From NCBI GenBank assembly GCA_000697335.1, contig JNEM01015577.1:1-57998 (forward strand): 57,998 bases of DNA, written 5' to 3'. The notes under the pieces were generated by a model, which had not been told where the DNA came from, did no database searches, and was given only the letters and a program-made list of their open reading frames with translations. The translations under genes and the position numbers were made by a program. The stretch is from Conidiobolus incongruus B7586 (lineage: Eukaryota > Entomophthoromycota > Entomophthoromycetes > Entomophthorales > Conidiobolaceae). Below, piece after piece: positions 22,652 to 35,151 of this stretch; position 1 is the first letter of the stretch; each line of letters begins with the position of its first letter.

Positions 22652-24313
22652 ATGAAATTCAGAGTCTTGTCTTGTTTAAGTTTGTTATCCAAATTTATTT
22701 ATTCACAATCAATCACATTTACTCAAGATATACCCTTACATATCGGTGTTTCTGTGGCATTCGCATCTAAGTCACATATCAAATACCTTTTCGAAGTCTT
22801 GGAATTGTTAATCAAAAAAGGGCATCGAGTCACCTACTTATCGACTGAGCAATACAAGCCATGGGCTAATGGATATAATGTCACTCACTACTCGCTTAGC
22901 AATGTCGAATTTAACTACCAAGACTTAGGAGATATGAAGCCAATGACGAAAGAGAGTTCAATCTTCGATGTATACGATAAAATCATACCTGATCTTGTGA
23001 AACTATACGACGAAGGCTTTATTAAATATGAGCAATTCTATAGGGAAGAGAAACCTGATTTAATTATTTGTGACTTTATGGCTAGTAACTGCATTGAGTC
23101 TGCTTCCAAAAATTCTATTCCAATGATTATTGGATATCAGTCTTTGAGCTTCGCAATACCTGCTCCGTACTTGACCATCTATGGAAATTTTGTACCCACC
23201 TCAATAGAGCATTACAAGTTTGTTCAAAGATTTAAGCATGCTATCATTGATCCAATTATTTTGATTTCCAATATGTTTCCTGTGATGAATTCAATCGCTC
23301 ATCTTAGAGAGAAGTACCAGATCCCAAAACAATATTCTTTTCCAATGTTTGGCCATATGGGTTTGAGTATTGCTAATTCTTTTATTGGTTTGGAAAATCC
23401 AAGAAAAATTCCATCTCATGTCAATTTAATTGGTCCTATTTTATCTGATCATATTGCCCAGCTGCCTGATAATCTTCAGCAGTTTTTGGATTTGCATTCT
23501 AAAGTATTATATATCGCATTTGGATCTATGGTCTATCTCAGGCCGGAATTATTAGAATCAATATTTCAGTATATCCTGAGGGCTTTTGAAGAAGGAAAAT
23601 TGGATGGTATTATCTGGGGTGGCTTGATGAATACTAATTTTGATACTTTCCCAAAGATCGTTAAAGTAGGTGATAAAGAATACTCCACTCAATTTATATT
23701 AGACGGAACTCACGAACATATCAAATTACTCAAGTGGGCTCCTCAAGAATCAATCTTAAATCATCCCAACACGAAACTATTTTTCACTCACGGAGGCCTT
23801 GAGAGTATTTACGAATCTCTCCGAGCCGGTACTCCCATGCTTGTCCTACCATTTTTTGCAGACCAACCTCGCAATGCTATGCTGCTGAAAGAAAACGGTG
23901 TAGGAGATTACATTGAATGGCCAACCATGACCAATGAAGAAGTATATGCTAAAATTGTCAAACTTTTAGATGCTAACAATCTTGAACTTGAGTCTAATGT
24001 GCGTCAACTCCAACTTATCGCTAAATTTAGCAGTCAACGTAAGGGAATGGCCGCAGAATTAATTGAAACTTATGCATATAGTGCACAATCTTGTAGACGT
24101 TTTGAAATCCCAAAACCTTTTGAATCCCCTTGTGAGATGAAACCATATTTACCTTTGGATTACAAGATGCCATGGTTTAAAGCTAATTTATACGATGTAT
24201 ATTTAGTAGCAATTACTTTGTTGTTATCAGCGATATTTGGAACTGGCTATATCATGTTTAAGATATTAGGTATTTTATTTAAAAGATCAAATACCAAACA
24301 AAAATATGATTAA
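22652..24313 (+). CDS. UDP-glycosyltransferase UGT4 (ER membrane)
   Basis: 553 residues. Signal peptide about 1-19. ASKSHIKYLFEVLE carries His42 (most paralogues have ATRSH or ASRSH); DLIICDFMA carries the Asp partner. The linker block here reads GLENPRKIPSHVNLIGP. Donor site LKWAPQESILNHP, FFTHGGLESIYESLRAG and FADQPRNAML. Membrane segment about 515-540 and tail ending KQKYD. The FFTHGG form, with Thr before His, is also the commonest animal form. Divergent from UGT3. Confidence 0.95.
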   Translation: MKFRVLSCLSLLSKFIYSQSITFTQDIPLHIGVSVAFASKSHIKYLFEVLELLIKKGHRVTYLSTEQYKPWANGYNVTHYSLSNVEFNYQDLGDMKPMTKESSIFDVYDKIIPDLVKLYDEGFIKYEQFYREEKPDLIICDFMASNCIESASKNSIPMIIGYQSLSFAIPAPYLTIYGNFVPTSIEHYKFVQRFKHAIIDPIILISNMFPVMNSIAHLREKYQIPKQYSFPMFGHMGLSIANSFIGLENPRKIPSHVNLIGPILSDHIAQLPDNLQQFLDLHSKVLYIAFGSMVYLRPELLESIFQYILRAFEEGKLDGIIWGGLMNTNFDTFPKIVKVGDKEYSTQFILDGTHEHIKLLKWAPQESILNHPNTKLFFTHGGLESIYESLRAGTPMLVLPFFADQPRNAMLLKENGVGDYIEWPTMTNEEVYAKIVKLLDANNLELESNVRQLQLIAKFSSQRKGMAAELIETYAYSAQSCRRFEIPKPFESPCEMKPYLPLDYKMPWFKANLYDVYLVAITLLLSAIFGTGYIMFKILGILFKRSNTKQKYD

Positions 24314-24544
24314 CAGCTTATAATATATTATTAAAAATAAAATATTTAACGTTTGAATTTGATCATATTAATAATTTCTATTATTATCATTATTTTTCAA
24401 TTATTCTCATATTGCAAAAATGTAATAGATATATATTTAACATTTGAAGCTTATGTATCGAAGATACTTAAATGTATATTTTTCATTATTAAATTAAAAT
24501 ATTACTTTAAATTTTCAATAATGAGAATTTATGTGAAAGAAAAT

Positions 24545-24952
24545 AAGTAAACATTTTAATATAATACATATAAGAATAAATCTTTCATATAAAATGAAAA
24601 CTTTTATATATTATTAATAACTTTTTACCATACTTTTAATAAACTTCTAATACATAAAAAATAGTTCTATTATTAAAAACTTAAATTCAATGTTTTATAA
24701 TCTGATTAAATTTTTTTGTGAAAATTTTCTTATAAGTTAATTTTTTAATTAATCAAAACAATTATAATCATATAATTTATAATCTACAGAATATATTAAG
24801 TATGGTATTTTTTTCTAATTATTTTTGATTAGAAAATTATTTATAGTTTTAGATTTATATATTTTACAATTATTATGTAAAATAATAGGTTTTCTCAAAT
24901 TATATTTAAAACATCAATTAATAATTTTATTTAAAAAAATATAAAAGTTTAC
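24545..24952 (-). mobile_element. Mariner family 1, copy E, 3' part
   Basis: Minus-strand transposase 3' end, recognised by alignment with copies B and D. It breaks off at 24952, where a family 2 element starts, and resumes at 26318. Heavily AT-shifted. The outer end is approximate. Confidence 0.6.
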
Positions 24953-26317
24953 TATATTAACCTATAAAAGTAAGTTATAAAATCAAAATTATATATATTT
25001 TTATTGATAACTAAAACTATATTTTATTAAATACTATATATATATATATCTTATCAATATGTTAAGTTTTTTAATATTATTGTGCTTAAATCTTATTTTA
25101 AAAAATTCATTTATATATTTATTAATTTTTTAATAAAGATAAATTAACTTATAAAATTATTAGAATTATTAGTGTTAGTTAATTTACTATAATTAAAATT
25201 ATTAAAAATTATAATAGGGATATATTTAAACTTAAATTTAAATATATTAATATTAAAAACAGATATAATAAAAAGTATATTTATAAGTTAGTTAATATAA
25301 GTAGATATAATATTATTATAAAAATATAACAAGAATTATAAGACTATATAAGAATATTAGTTAATATTAATAATATTATATATCTTTTATATTAGAATAG
25401 ATAACATTTATATTTTAAGAAAAAATACCTTTGATTAAAGAAATCCCATTACAAAGCTAAATTAGAGTTTAAATATCATTATTAATATTAATATAAAATT
25501 AGTTAAAATAAGATTATTTAGTTTAATAAAACAAAAATATATTTTAATTAATTTAATAAAAAAATAAGATATTATAAAAATTATATACCTACTTTATAAT
25601 AATTATATTACTTTAACCTAAAAATATAATAATAAGTTAATTAATATTTAAGAATATATATAATTTTTAAGTATAAAGTATTTTGAAAAGTTATTAAAAA
25701 TGTTAATATTAAGATATATTAAATTATTTTAAATAATGAATTAAAAAAATCATTGAATAATATAAGTTAAAAAAATTTAATATTATTTTTTAATATGATA
25801 ATACTTTTTATTATATTATTATTTTTATTATTAAATAACATAAAAATAATAAGATAATAGTTATAAAATAGTTTTTTTAATTTTTTAACTTAATTAAATA
25901 TTTTTAAAATTAATTAAAAAAAGTTATTAAAGCTTTCCCTTTTATAAAAGATTTAAATTAACTTTAAGAATATATAAATAATACTTAAATTAAATTATAC
26001 CTTTTTAATATAAAAAGTTAGTTAATTTTATACCCTATAAATTTAAAAAAGTTAGAAAAACTAAAGGTTGATATATTAAGTTTTAATTTTCTTATTATCA
26101 TCAAAAACCCATAAATTTATAACTTATCTTAAATATAGTTTTAGTTTTAATATCTTAGTTAATTATTCACTATATATAATTAAATATAATTTTTTTATTA
26201 ATAAATATACTTAAATTTAATTATTTAATTTTAGTTTTTTTTATTAAATATTTATTTTATTATTAATAAAAATATAAATAACTTTGATTTTATGCCTTAT
26301 TTTTGTAAATTAGTGTA
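24953..26317. mobile_element. Family 2 TIR transposon (Tc1-like, IR/DR type), copy a, nested in copy E
   Basis: The left end (24953 on) reads TATATTAACCTATAAAAG and the right end, reversed, TACACTAATTTACAAAAA; both match the ends of copy b at 47068-48630. The inner block AAACCCATAAATTTATAAC sits about 190 bp inside the right end, as in copy b. G+C is extremely low and no frame is open. Its boundaries coincide with the break in mariner copy E, so it inserted into that element. Confidence 0.65.
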
Positions 26318-27145
26318 TTAATTCATTTTGCTTCAAGAATTAAATTAAAATAGCATATATTATTATATTTTATTAAAATAATTAAAATTTCCTAATTAAT
26401 TAAATAATTAATTAAAAAAATTTATATAAAAGGTAAATTTATCTTAATTTAGTATTTCAATATATATTTTGATAACAGATTATATAAAAAGATTCAAGAT
26501 TCATCAATTATAATTATTTATTGAAAAAGGTTAGGTTTTTAGTACTCTTTCAATAGGTTTTGTTTAATAATAACTATTTTAACTTTTTTTAGCTTTTGTT
26601 ATATAATAAAATACCTATTTTATATTTTTTTATTTATTTAAATTTATATAATAATATATAAAATATTTATAAAACTAATATTAAAATATTTAAATAATTT
26701 TCCATATGAAATAAAAGGATACTTTTTAATATATTTTTTCTTATTTATTAATAATTAAAAAAGTAATAATTAAAATTAATTTTTTAAATTTTAATAGATT
26801 TTAGAAATTTTTTTTAGTCTTAAAATAATTCACCTAATAATAAATAGTTGATTTAGATAATACTTTATTAACAAAAGCTATTTGTGTATTTTAAACAATT
26901 TTAAATAATTTATGGTTAAGTTTTATTAATAATAAAATAAAACACTTTGAATGATAATTATTTAGTTTAAATATAATTTAATTAAATAACTAATTTTAAA
27001 AAGTTAGTTTGTTAATCAAAAAAATTATTATATATATATAGTTTAAAACTATATAATATTTTATTTATTTTGTTTATATATGTTGATTTAAAACTAATAA
27101 TATATTTGAAAAATCAGAAATTAAAAAATTACCCATTATTTTAAA
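26318..27145 (-). mobile_element. Mariner family 1, copy E, 5' part
   Basis: Continues copy E after the nested insertion. It matches copy D almost throughout and ends with the terminal repeat (reversed: AATGGGTAATTTTTTAATTT) near 27145. Confidence 0.65.
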
Positions 27146-27754
27146 TTTAAGATAATAATAATATCAATATAAAAATATTCAAGCAAAATCTTATAGGTTT
27201 ATATTAATAAAACTTTTATTAAAATACCCAACTATATCGTAATAATAACAATTCATTTTTGATCCATAGAATAATAAAATAATAATACTAGGTTTATCAT
27301 ATCATAATTATATTAAGTATTATCTGTTAGGAATTAATAAGTAGTTTATAGTGATGAAATTTTTAGTTTAGAACTAATTAGCTCTTGAATATTATCAATA
27401 AATAATTGAAATGCAAATCTATATGAATAACAGAAAAATATATAAATAGATATTATAGATATTATAATTTTTTTAAAGAGAGTGTAATATTTCAGCTAAG
27501 TTGATTAATTTGATTCTGATTAGTTTTATTTGGTAAAGCCAAATATGTCAGATTATTGATAATTATATAAAATCATGATTCCTTAGTTAAATATATCTGA
27601 TTCAAATGATTGTAATAATCAAAATATTTTATTTTATTAGCTTTATAAATACTCAATGAATATAAAGTTTAGTATATCAACTTCTACATTAATTGAAGAG
27701 TATATATTTTGATAATCTTGGTATAGGAAAAATATATAAAAACTTAAAGAGTAG

Positions 27755-27779
27755 TATATATATATATATATATATATAT
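27755..27779. repeat. (TA)n microsatellite
   Basis: 25 bases of uninterrupted TA. Confidence 0.9.
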
Positions 27780-28841
27780 TAACCAATCGATATCTTTTTA
27801 ATTTTTGATTATATTTTATTTCGAAATTAATCATCCTTCTTGATCCTACAATTAAACCAATGCTATTCCAAACTTATGCTGTCTTTGTCAGTTTATAATT
27901 AACGAGTACTCTTTATTAGTATATCACTCACTGAATCAACTTTTTAAACCCACAAGTGATAAAAAGAAAAGAGATAAATCTTCTGGATATTTTTCTAAGC
28001 TGTCTTAATAACAAATTAATTTTAATACATACAGGATTAGTAAACAATTTACGAAACCATATTATGAGTACTTTTCTACCAACCATCTTTATTTATATAA
28101 CATAACATAAATATAATAATTCTAAATTCAATAAAAACTATTGAAAATTGATATGGAATATATATACAAATTACAGAAATTTATGGTTAATGGAAATTAA
28201 TCCTTATATTACACTAATGACTATATCTTGGAATTTTTGGAACAAAAATTTGAAATTTGAAAGTAATTGAGGTGTGGGATTAAAAAATTTCAATACAGGT
28301 TGTTGATATTAACAATGAAATTTGGTATTCAGCTATATAAAACCCACAATAGTTTATCAATTCAAAAACATATAAAATATAAAAATGGAGGAATTTAGAG
28401 ATTTATTTAATATAGTCATTATGAAAAAACAGGTTGCAAAACTCTATCATTTATAGTTCTAAAGGTTTTGATATGGTCAAAATTAATATCAGAATTTATA
28501 TCAATGGAAGTCATTAAACAAAGAATTAAAAGATTTGAATAATAATCCACTAAAATTATCCTACGCAAATTAAAAATAATAAGCTATGTTTTAATACCAC
28601 AATTTTCTGATTTATACCATTAGGAAAATTACTGAATTATTTGTTATCCTTATAAAACAAAGTATGTTAATAATAACACTTATGACTTTGTGACTCATAT
28701 ACTCAACAAAACATATGTGCATATTTCTTAATTAATATAATTACTTATTTAATATACAGTTATTTTATTTGATAATATTGAAATAAAAATATCTATACAT
28801 ATATTTCAATAAATACAAAAATCATAAAAATTCAAATTTTC

Positions 28842-28844
<3 letters not shown>

Positions 28845-28879
<35 letters not shown>
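28845..28879. repeat. (TA)n microsatellite
   Basis: About 35 bases of uninterrupted AT alternation, roughly 380 bp upstream of the UGT5 start. Confidence 0.9.
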
Positions 28880-28882
<3 letters not shown>

Positions 28883-28959
28883 CCTTAAATTTCAAAAGAT
28901 AGTGGCAATAGAAAAACAGAGCTTCAATTTACACTAAAATGTATATCGAAGTCTTTTTA

Positions 28960-29115
28960 AAATTCCAATTCATTAATCTAGTATCCTTTAGATTTATCCA
29001 AAAATATATATTGAAATCCTGTAAACCCCGATGTATTAATCTAAAATCGCATAAATTTAATTAAAAATACAAGTTAAAATCCTGTAAACCCCGATTCATT
29101 ACTCTAGGATCTATT
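28960..29115. repeat. Tandem repeat upstream of UGT5
   Basis: Two clear units begin AAATCCTGTAAACCCCGAT at 29014 and 29077 (63-bp step), each followed by a variant of ATTAATCTA. A partial third unit starts near 28960. It ends about 75 bp before the UGT5 TATA box. Confidence 0.75.
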
Positions 29116-29191
29116 AAATTATTAAATTTCTCAAATCAAATTAATTTTCAATATTAACTTACTAGTGTATTTATTCACTCTCATAGTTAGA

Positions 29192-29199
29192 TATAAATA
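29192..29199 (+). promoter_or_regulatory. TATA box of UGT5
   Basis: TATAAATA, starting 63 nt upstream of the ATG. Confidence 0.65.
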
Positions 29200-29254
29200 A
29201 AGATCAAATCAACAATTACAATTTCAGTACTCAACGTTAAATTGTTTACCTACT

Positions 29255-30913
29255 ATGAAGCTAAGTATATGGTCTTGTCTAACTTTTCTTACAGGTGCTA
29301 TATCCTCTCAATCAATAATTACAGAACATGAAAAACCTCTGCATATTGGAGTATCTGTCAAGTTTGCTTCCAGATCCCATATCAAGTACTTACTAGAAAT
29401 CCTTGAAGAAGTAAGCAAAAAGGGCCACCGCATTACATATTTATCTACGGACGAATTCAAAAAATTTGGAAATGGTTATAACGTCACTCATATATCTTTG
29501 GGTAATGTAGAATTGTTTAATGATAACTTGAGTGAAACGAATCCATTCAGCAAGAAAGATACCATAGCTAAAGAATTTGAAAAGTTAAAATCTGTAATAG
29601 CTGAGTTGTATCGTCAGAGTTTCCCAGTCTATGAGAGATTTTACAAAGAACAAAAACCTGACCTAATGATTTGTGATTTTGCTGCATTTGGGTGTCTTGA
29701 ATCTGCTGCTAGGAACACTATTCCATTGATGATAGGTTACCAGTCGCTATTTTTTTCTACTCCAGCTCCTTATTTAACCATAAATGGTGTATTTGAACCA
29801 ACCACAATTGAAAATTATTCTTTTTTGCAAAGAATGAAACATGCTCTTATTGATCCTATTAAAATTATATTGCAAGCTCTTCCTATCAATGAAAGTCTCA
29901 CGAAATTAAGGAATCATTACCAGATTCCTAAAGCTTATCAATTCCCTGTTTTGGGTCACATGGGATTAGGATTGGCCAATTCCTATATTGGCTTTGAAAA
30001 TCCAAGAAAAATCCCTTCTCATATCAACCCAATTGGTCCTATCATTGCTGAAGATAATCCAGAAGTATCAGAAGAACTTCGGTCATTTATTGATAGTCGA
30101 AGAAAGGTACTTTATGTTGCATTCGGTTCTCTAGTGAGGCCTAGCCCTGAGACTACCGAGAAACTTCTGCAATATTTTCAAAGGGCTTTGAATGAAGGAA
30201 TCTTGGATGGTATCGTGTGGGGATTGAATATTAAAGATTCCAGTCGTTTTCCTAAATCCTTCAAAGTCAACGGTCAAGAATATTCTACAGCTTCAATGCT
30301 AGATGATACACATGAACAAATCAAAATACTCAAGTGGGCTCCTCAACAATTTATTTTAAATCATCCCAATACCAAATTATTTTTATGTCATGGAGGATTA
30401 GACAGTATTTATGAATCTATGAATGCTGGAATACCCATGCTAATCCTTCCATTCAAGGGAGACCAACCTAGGAATGCTATGTTAGTAACCGAAAATGGCG
30501 CAGGTGATTATATCGAATGGGATAATATGTCAGATGAAGAGATCTATCAGAAATTTGTCAAATTATTGGATCCTAATAACGTTAAACTTAAGTCAAATCT
30601 GCATCAAATGCAATTGATCACTAAGTTCAGTAGTCAACGCAAAAATATGGCAGCTAGTCTGATTGAAACATACGCCTACAGTGCCAAGTCTTGCCGTCAA
30701 TTCAGTACTCCTAAACCATTTGAAGTTCCTTGCGAAATGAAGCCATTTTTACCATTGGACCAAAGAATTTCTTTCATTAAGGCTAATCTAATTGACGTTT
30801 ATGTCACTGCTTGCTTAGTAGTCTCTGTTATTATTATTTCAGTTATTTATTTAATTTTCAAAATAATTACTAAATCATACAAATTTTATCATGAAAAACA
30901 AAAACTGGATTGA
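29255..30913 (+). CDS. UDP-glycosyltransferase UGT5 (ER membrane)
   Basis: 552 residues. Signal peptide about 1-18. His42 in ASRSHIKYLLEIL; DLMICDFAA supplies the Asp partner. Linker block GFENPRKIPSHINPIGP. Donor site LKWAPQQFILNHP, then FLCHGGLDSIYESMNAG, where Cys replaces the Ser/Thr before the conserved His, and KGDQPRNA. The usual WGGL is WGLN, with one residue fewer. Membrane segment about 515-540, tail ending KQKLD. It looks intact and probably active, but its donor pocket is slightly altered. Nearest relative is probably UGT3. A short tandem repeat lies just upstream of the promoter. Confidence 0.95.
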   Translation: MKLSIWSCLTFLTGAISSQSIITEHEKPLHIGVSVKFASRSHIKYLLEILEEVSKKGHRITYLSTDEFKKFGNGYNVTHISLGNVELFNDNLSETNPFSKKDTIAKEFEKLKSVIAELYRQSFPVYERFYKEQKPDLMICDFAAFGCLESAARNTIPLMIGYQSLFFSTPAPYLTINGVFEPTTIENYSFLQRMKHALIDPIKIILQALPINESLTKLRNHYQIPKAYQFPVLGHMGLGLANSYIGFENPRKIPSHINPIGPIIAEDNPEVSEELRSFIDSRRKVLYVAFGSLVRPSPETTEKLLQYFQRALNEGILDGIVWGLNIKDSSRFPKSFKVNGQEYSTASMLDDTHEQIKILKWAPQQFILNHPNTKLFLCHGGLDSIYESMNAGIPMLILPFKGDQPRNAMLVTENGAGDYIEWDNMSDEEIYQKFVKLLDPNNVKLKSNLHQMQLITKFSSQRKNMAASLIETYAYSAKSCRQFSTPKPFEVPCEMKPFLPLDQRISFIKANLIDVYVTACLVVSVIIISVIYLIFKIITKSYKFYHEKQKLD

Positions 30914-31370
30914 AAATAAAGCTGTTGGTATAGTCACCATTTACATAGGCGTTTATTTTTAAACCCAGTTTTTTAATATATTCTAAATAAACAGTACCGC
31001 TTGCTTCCCTAAGATTGTTCAATATTTCAATTTATTTTTTCCTAACATATATTATATTTAATTTCCAGAATTTAATTAAATTCACAAACAACTTTACTAT
31101 TATTATTGTGAAAATAGTTAAAACTATTCAAATATAATAGAAACTGGGTATTTTAAAAATTATTCTAGTCCAATTTTTTGTCAACAAACATATTAACATT
31201 AAATATATTCTTTGAAAAAATAGGTTACACTATTTTTCTGACATTTAAAATTAATATAAACTAAATAATAGATATATTGTCAAGATTAATTAAATTTTAA
31301 ATATTTTGTATTTTTGCTTAAATATTAATTTATAATAGAAATTAAAAAATGATTTATTACCATAGAATTG
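30914..31370. other. 3' flank of UGT5
   Basis: AT-rich spacer before mariner copy B. No gene seen. Confidence 0.4.
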
Positions 31371-32663
31371 AAGAAATGGGAAATTTTTTAATTTCCAATT
31401 TTTCAAACATATTATTAGTTTCAAATAAGCAAATATATACAAAACAAATAGGAAAATAAATAGATTTGAATTATATATATATATAATAATTTTTTTGATT
31501 AAAAAATTAATTTTTTAAAATTAGTTGTTTAATTTAATCATGCTTAAACCAAATAGTAACTATCAAAAGTTTTTTATTTTAGTATCAGTAAAAATTAACC
31601 ACAAACCCTCTAAAATCATTTAAAATTTACAAACAGCTTTTGGTAATAAAGTATTATCTAAATTAACAATTTATTGCTGGGTAAATTACTTTAAAGCTAG
31701 GAGAGAAACTACCCAAAACCTGCTAAAATCAAGAAAACTAATTTCAACTATTACTCTTTTAATTATTAATAAAGTAAAAAATTATATTGAAAAGTACCTT
31801 TTTATTTCAGCTAGAGAACTATCAAGAAACTTTAATATTAGTTACACAAGTATTTTATATATATTAAAGTTTAAATTAAAATTAATTAATAAAAATATAA
31901 AATAGGTACCTTATAATTTAACTAAAGCTCAAAAAAAAGCTAAAGTAGCTATTGTTAAACAAAACTTACTAAGGTATAGCTAAAAACCAAAGCTTTTACA
32001 GTAAATTATTACAATTGACAAATCTTAAATTCTTGTGTATAATCCTTTGCTAAAACATAAATCAAAGTGTTGGATTAAGTTAAATCAACCCCCTTTATAA
32101 ATTTCCTTTAAATAAACATTTTATTAATAAGTGAATGTTAATTATAATAATAAATTATAATAGCATATGCTATTCTTATTTAGTTTTTAAAAAAAAAATA
32201 TTAATAGTAAACTTTATATTTCTTTTTTAAATAAAACTATTTCTAATTGGTATTCTCAATATAATTTGAGAAAACCTATTATTTTGCATGATAATTATAA
32301 AATACATAAATCTAAAGTTATAAAAATCTTTCTAATTAAAAATAACTAGAAAAAACTAACACATCTAGTATATTCTTTAGATTATAACCTATGTGATTAT
32401 AATTCTTTTAGGTAATTAAAAAACCAGCTTACAAGAAAAGAAATTTTTACAAGAAAATTTAATTGGTTTGTAAAATATCAAATTTTAGTCTTTAATAAAA
32501 AGAGCTGTTTTTTAGTTATTAGATCTTTGCTAAAAATATAACAAAAAGTTATTAGAAATAAAAGAAATTATTAATTTTATAATATATATTTATTTTTATA
32601 TATCATATATTCAAATGTTTATTTATTTTTAATTGCAAAAAATTCCCATTATTAAAAATATAG
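31371..32663 (+). mobile_element. Mariner family 1, copy B
   Basis: Terminal repeat AAGAAATGGGAAATTTTTTA at the left; near 32641-32660 a reversed AATGGGAATTTTTTGC-like end. The transposase frame is broken by several stops, but the catalytic part near 32290-32430 reads HDNYKIHKSKVIKIFLIKNN, then SLDYNLCDYNS, the pattern of a Tc1/mariner DDE domain (H-D-N, then about 34 residues to a D-x-N-x-x-D-Y motif). Same orientation as copy C. Confidence 0.75.
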
Positions 32664-32892
32664 AGTAATATTTATATTTTATCAAATATTTCATAATAAT
32701 TTCTAAATCATATATCTAAAAAAATATAGAAACCAAATAATAAAAACTTTTTAACTAATAACATAATAATATACACTGATTATTTAGTATTATATGAAAA
32801 TGAATATATATTCAATAATTTTTTTCATTTATTTTTGATCAAAATATATTAATTTATCAGCTTAATAAATAATTCAAATTATTAGTTTAGAA

Positions 32893-34170
32893 AGAAAAAA
32901 ATGGCAAATTTTTTAATTTCTAATTTTTCAAACATATTGCTAGTTTTGGAAAATTAAATTTATATAAAATATATAGGAGAATTAGTAATTTTAAAATATA
33001 TATATATTTTATAATTTTTTATTAGAATATTTTTAATTTAAAAATTAAAATTAAAATTAACTATAATTAAATTAGATAATAATCATCAAATGTTATTTAT
33101 TTTATTATTATTAAAACTTAATTATAAAACTTTTAAAAATATTTAAGATTTATAAAAAGTTTATAAAAATATTGATTTATCTAATTCTACCATTTATCAC
33201 TAGATTTGCTATTTTAAAGCTAAAAGAGATATTATTTAAAATTAAATTTAAAAGATTAATTTTTATTGTTATTTTCTTATCAATTAATAGAATAAAAAAA
33301 TGTATTAAAAAACACTATTTCATTTTAAGTAAAGAGTTATCTAAGTAATCCAATATTAATTATATATATATATATAGGTTTAAACTTTAATTTATTAATA
33401 AAAATATAAAATAGATATCTTATAATTTAGCAATAATTTAAAAAAAAATTAAATTTACTATAGTTAAATAAAACTTATTAAAATATTACCAAAAACAAAG
33501 GTTTTATAGTGAAATATAATAATTAATAGATCTTTAACTTTTATATTTAATTCTTTATTTAAAAATAAAATAAAATGTTGGGTTAAGTTAAAATAATATA
33601 ATGTATCAGTTTTAATAAATAAATACTTTGTTAGTAAGCAAATATTTTTTATTATAAAAATTTATAATAATATATAGTTTTTTTATTTAATTTTAAAAAA
33701 TAAATTATTTAATAATAAATAACACTTTGCTATTTTATAAATAAAAAAATTTTTAATTAGTGTTTTTATTATTAGTTAAGTATATCTATTTTTTACATAA
33801 TAATTACAAAATACATAAAACTAAACTTTTAAATGATTTTTTATATAAAAAACTAAAAAAAATTACTATATTAAATATATTTATTAGTTTATAGCTTATA
33901 TAATTATAATTGTTTTAAGCAATTAAAAAACATGCTTGCAAGAATTTTTTTCTTATGATCAAATTAAATTGGTATATAAAATATTAAATTTCAGTTTTTA
34001 ATAAAAAGAACTGTTTATTAGCGGTTAGAAGCTTGTTAAAAATATAGCAAAGAGTTATTAATGATAAAAGAGAGTATTAATTTTATATTATGTAATAAAT
34101 TTTATAAGTTATATATTAATATTTTTATTTAACTTTTATTTTAAAATTGTCCCATTTCTTAATTTCTATA
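32893..34170 (+). mobile_element. Mariner family 1, copy C
   Basis: Complete in length (about 1.28 kb) but eroded. The left end is AATGGCAAATTTTTTAATTT; the right end reversed is AGAAATGGGACAATTTT. Internal order is as in copy B, 230 bp away in direct orientation. No open frame. Confidence 0.7.
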
Positions 34171-35090
34171 TTAATAATTACATGAACACTTTTTTAACCT
34201 TTTAAAAATTCAATGTTTATTTTATATTTGCAATTTTGATATTTTAATTCAAGATTAATTTAAAATTGTTTGCCTATTATGGTATTTTCACAAAGGATTA
34301 ATGAAACAGAATATGTATAACATTATATCAAATAGTATTGATTGAATGTCTTAAATTCATTGAGAAATATACATTGAATATAAATTTGATATTACTTGAA
34401 TGGATAATTAATAAATAAATAACCAAATTAAACCCTAATGTAAGTATTAATATCAATACAATTCAAATAAGGTGAAATAGATTTATTTCGAATTTATCTA
34501 AAAGAATCAAAAACATGTATACACAAACCATTTTTTGATTTAGTCTTTACAGAATATATCGTTAATAATAAAATTATGAAAAACATTAATTTGAATTATC
34601 CAATTATGTTGCTTTGTGCATGATTCCAAAAGACTTAACTGCCAACCTATTAAAAGTTATTTTGAGATGTTATAACAACCCAATCATCATATTAGTTTTA
34701 AAATATTGTAACTCATTGGTTGTGAAGACTAGATTATTGTTAACTGCTTGAAAAATTTAAAACAAATGTATTAGATAAAATTATACAATATATAAAATTT
34801 TAATACTGGTCAATAAGTTTATAAATTTAAGAGTATAAAAAGCCACAATATTCAAAGATACTAGTTAAAAATTGAATATATATTGACAATATATCATAAT
34901 ATATATATATATATATATTATTGGTGATATTGAATTAAATAAATATTAACTAAAAAATCCGGCTAAACTTATCAAAGGAATTTTCACCATTTACTATTTT
35001 GTAAATTTTTTTCAATTTAATAATAATATTGCTAGTGATGTGAAAATTGATTAAAAGAATGGAAAGATTGAAGTGGATATTGTAATATAT
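34171..35090. other. Upstream region of UGT6
   Basis: AT-rich spacer with a (TA)n run at about 34900-34919. No gene seen. Confidence 0.4.
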
Positions 35091-35098
35091 TATAAATA
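35091..35098 (+). promoter_or_regulatory. TATA box of UGT6
   Basis: TATAAATA, starting 61 nt upstream of the ATG. Confidence 0.6.
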
Positions 35099-35151
35099 GT
35101 CTATAGGGTTAATGAATTGGAAATTCATGGTTCGGGGTCATTATAACCAAT

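Larger units (their letters stand above)
27146..28959. other. Gene-free stretch with two long TA runs
   Basis: AT-rich spacer with (TA)n at 27755-27779 and 28845-28879. Short open frames lack recognisable motifs. Confidence 0.4.

Noticed and set aside
24353-24550. 65-codon open frame after UGT4
   Set aside because: AT-rich, mostly Ile/Lys/Phe codons, no motif; it runs into the mariner copy.
27146-29000. CRISPR-like or satellite array
   Set aside because: Only simple TA runs and a 2-3 unit tandem repeat are present; there is no spaced direct-repeat array.
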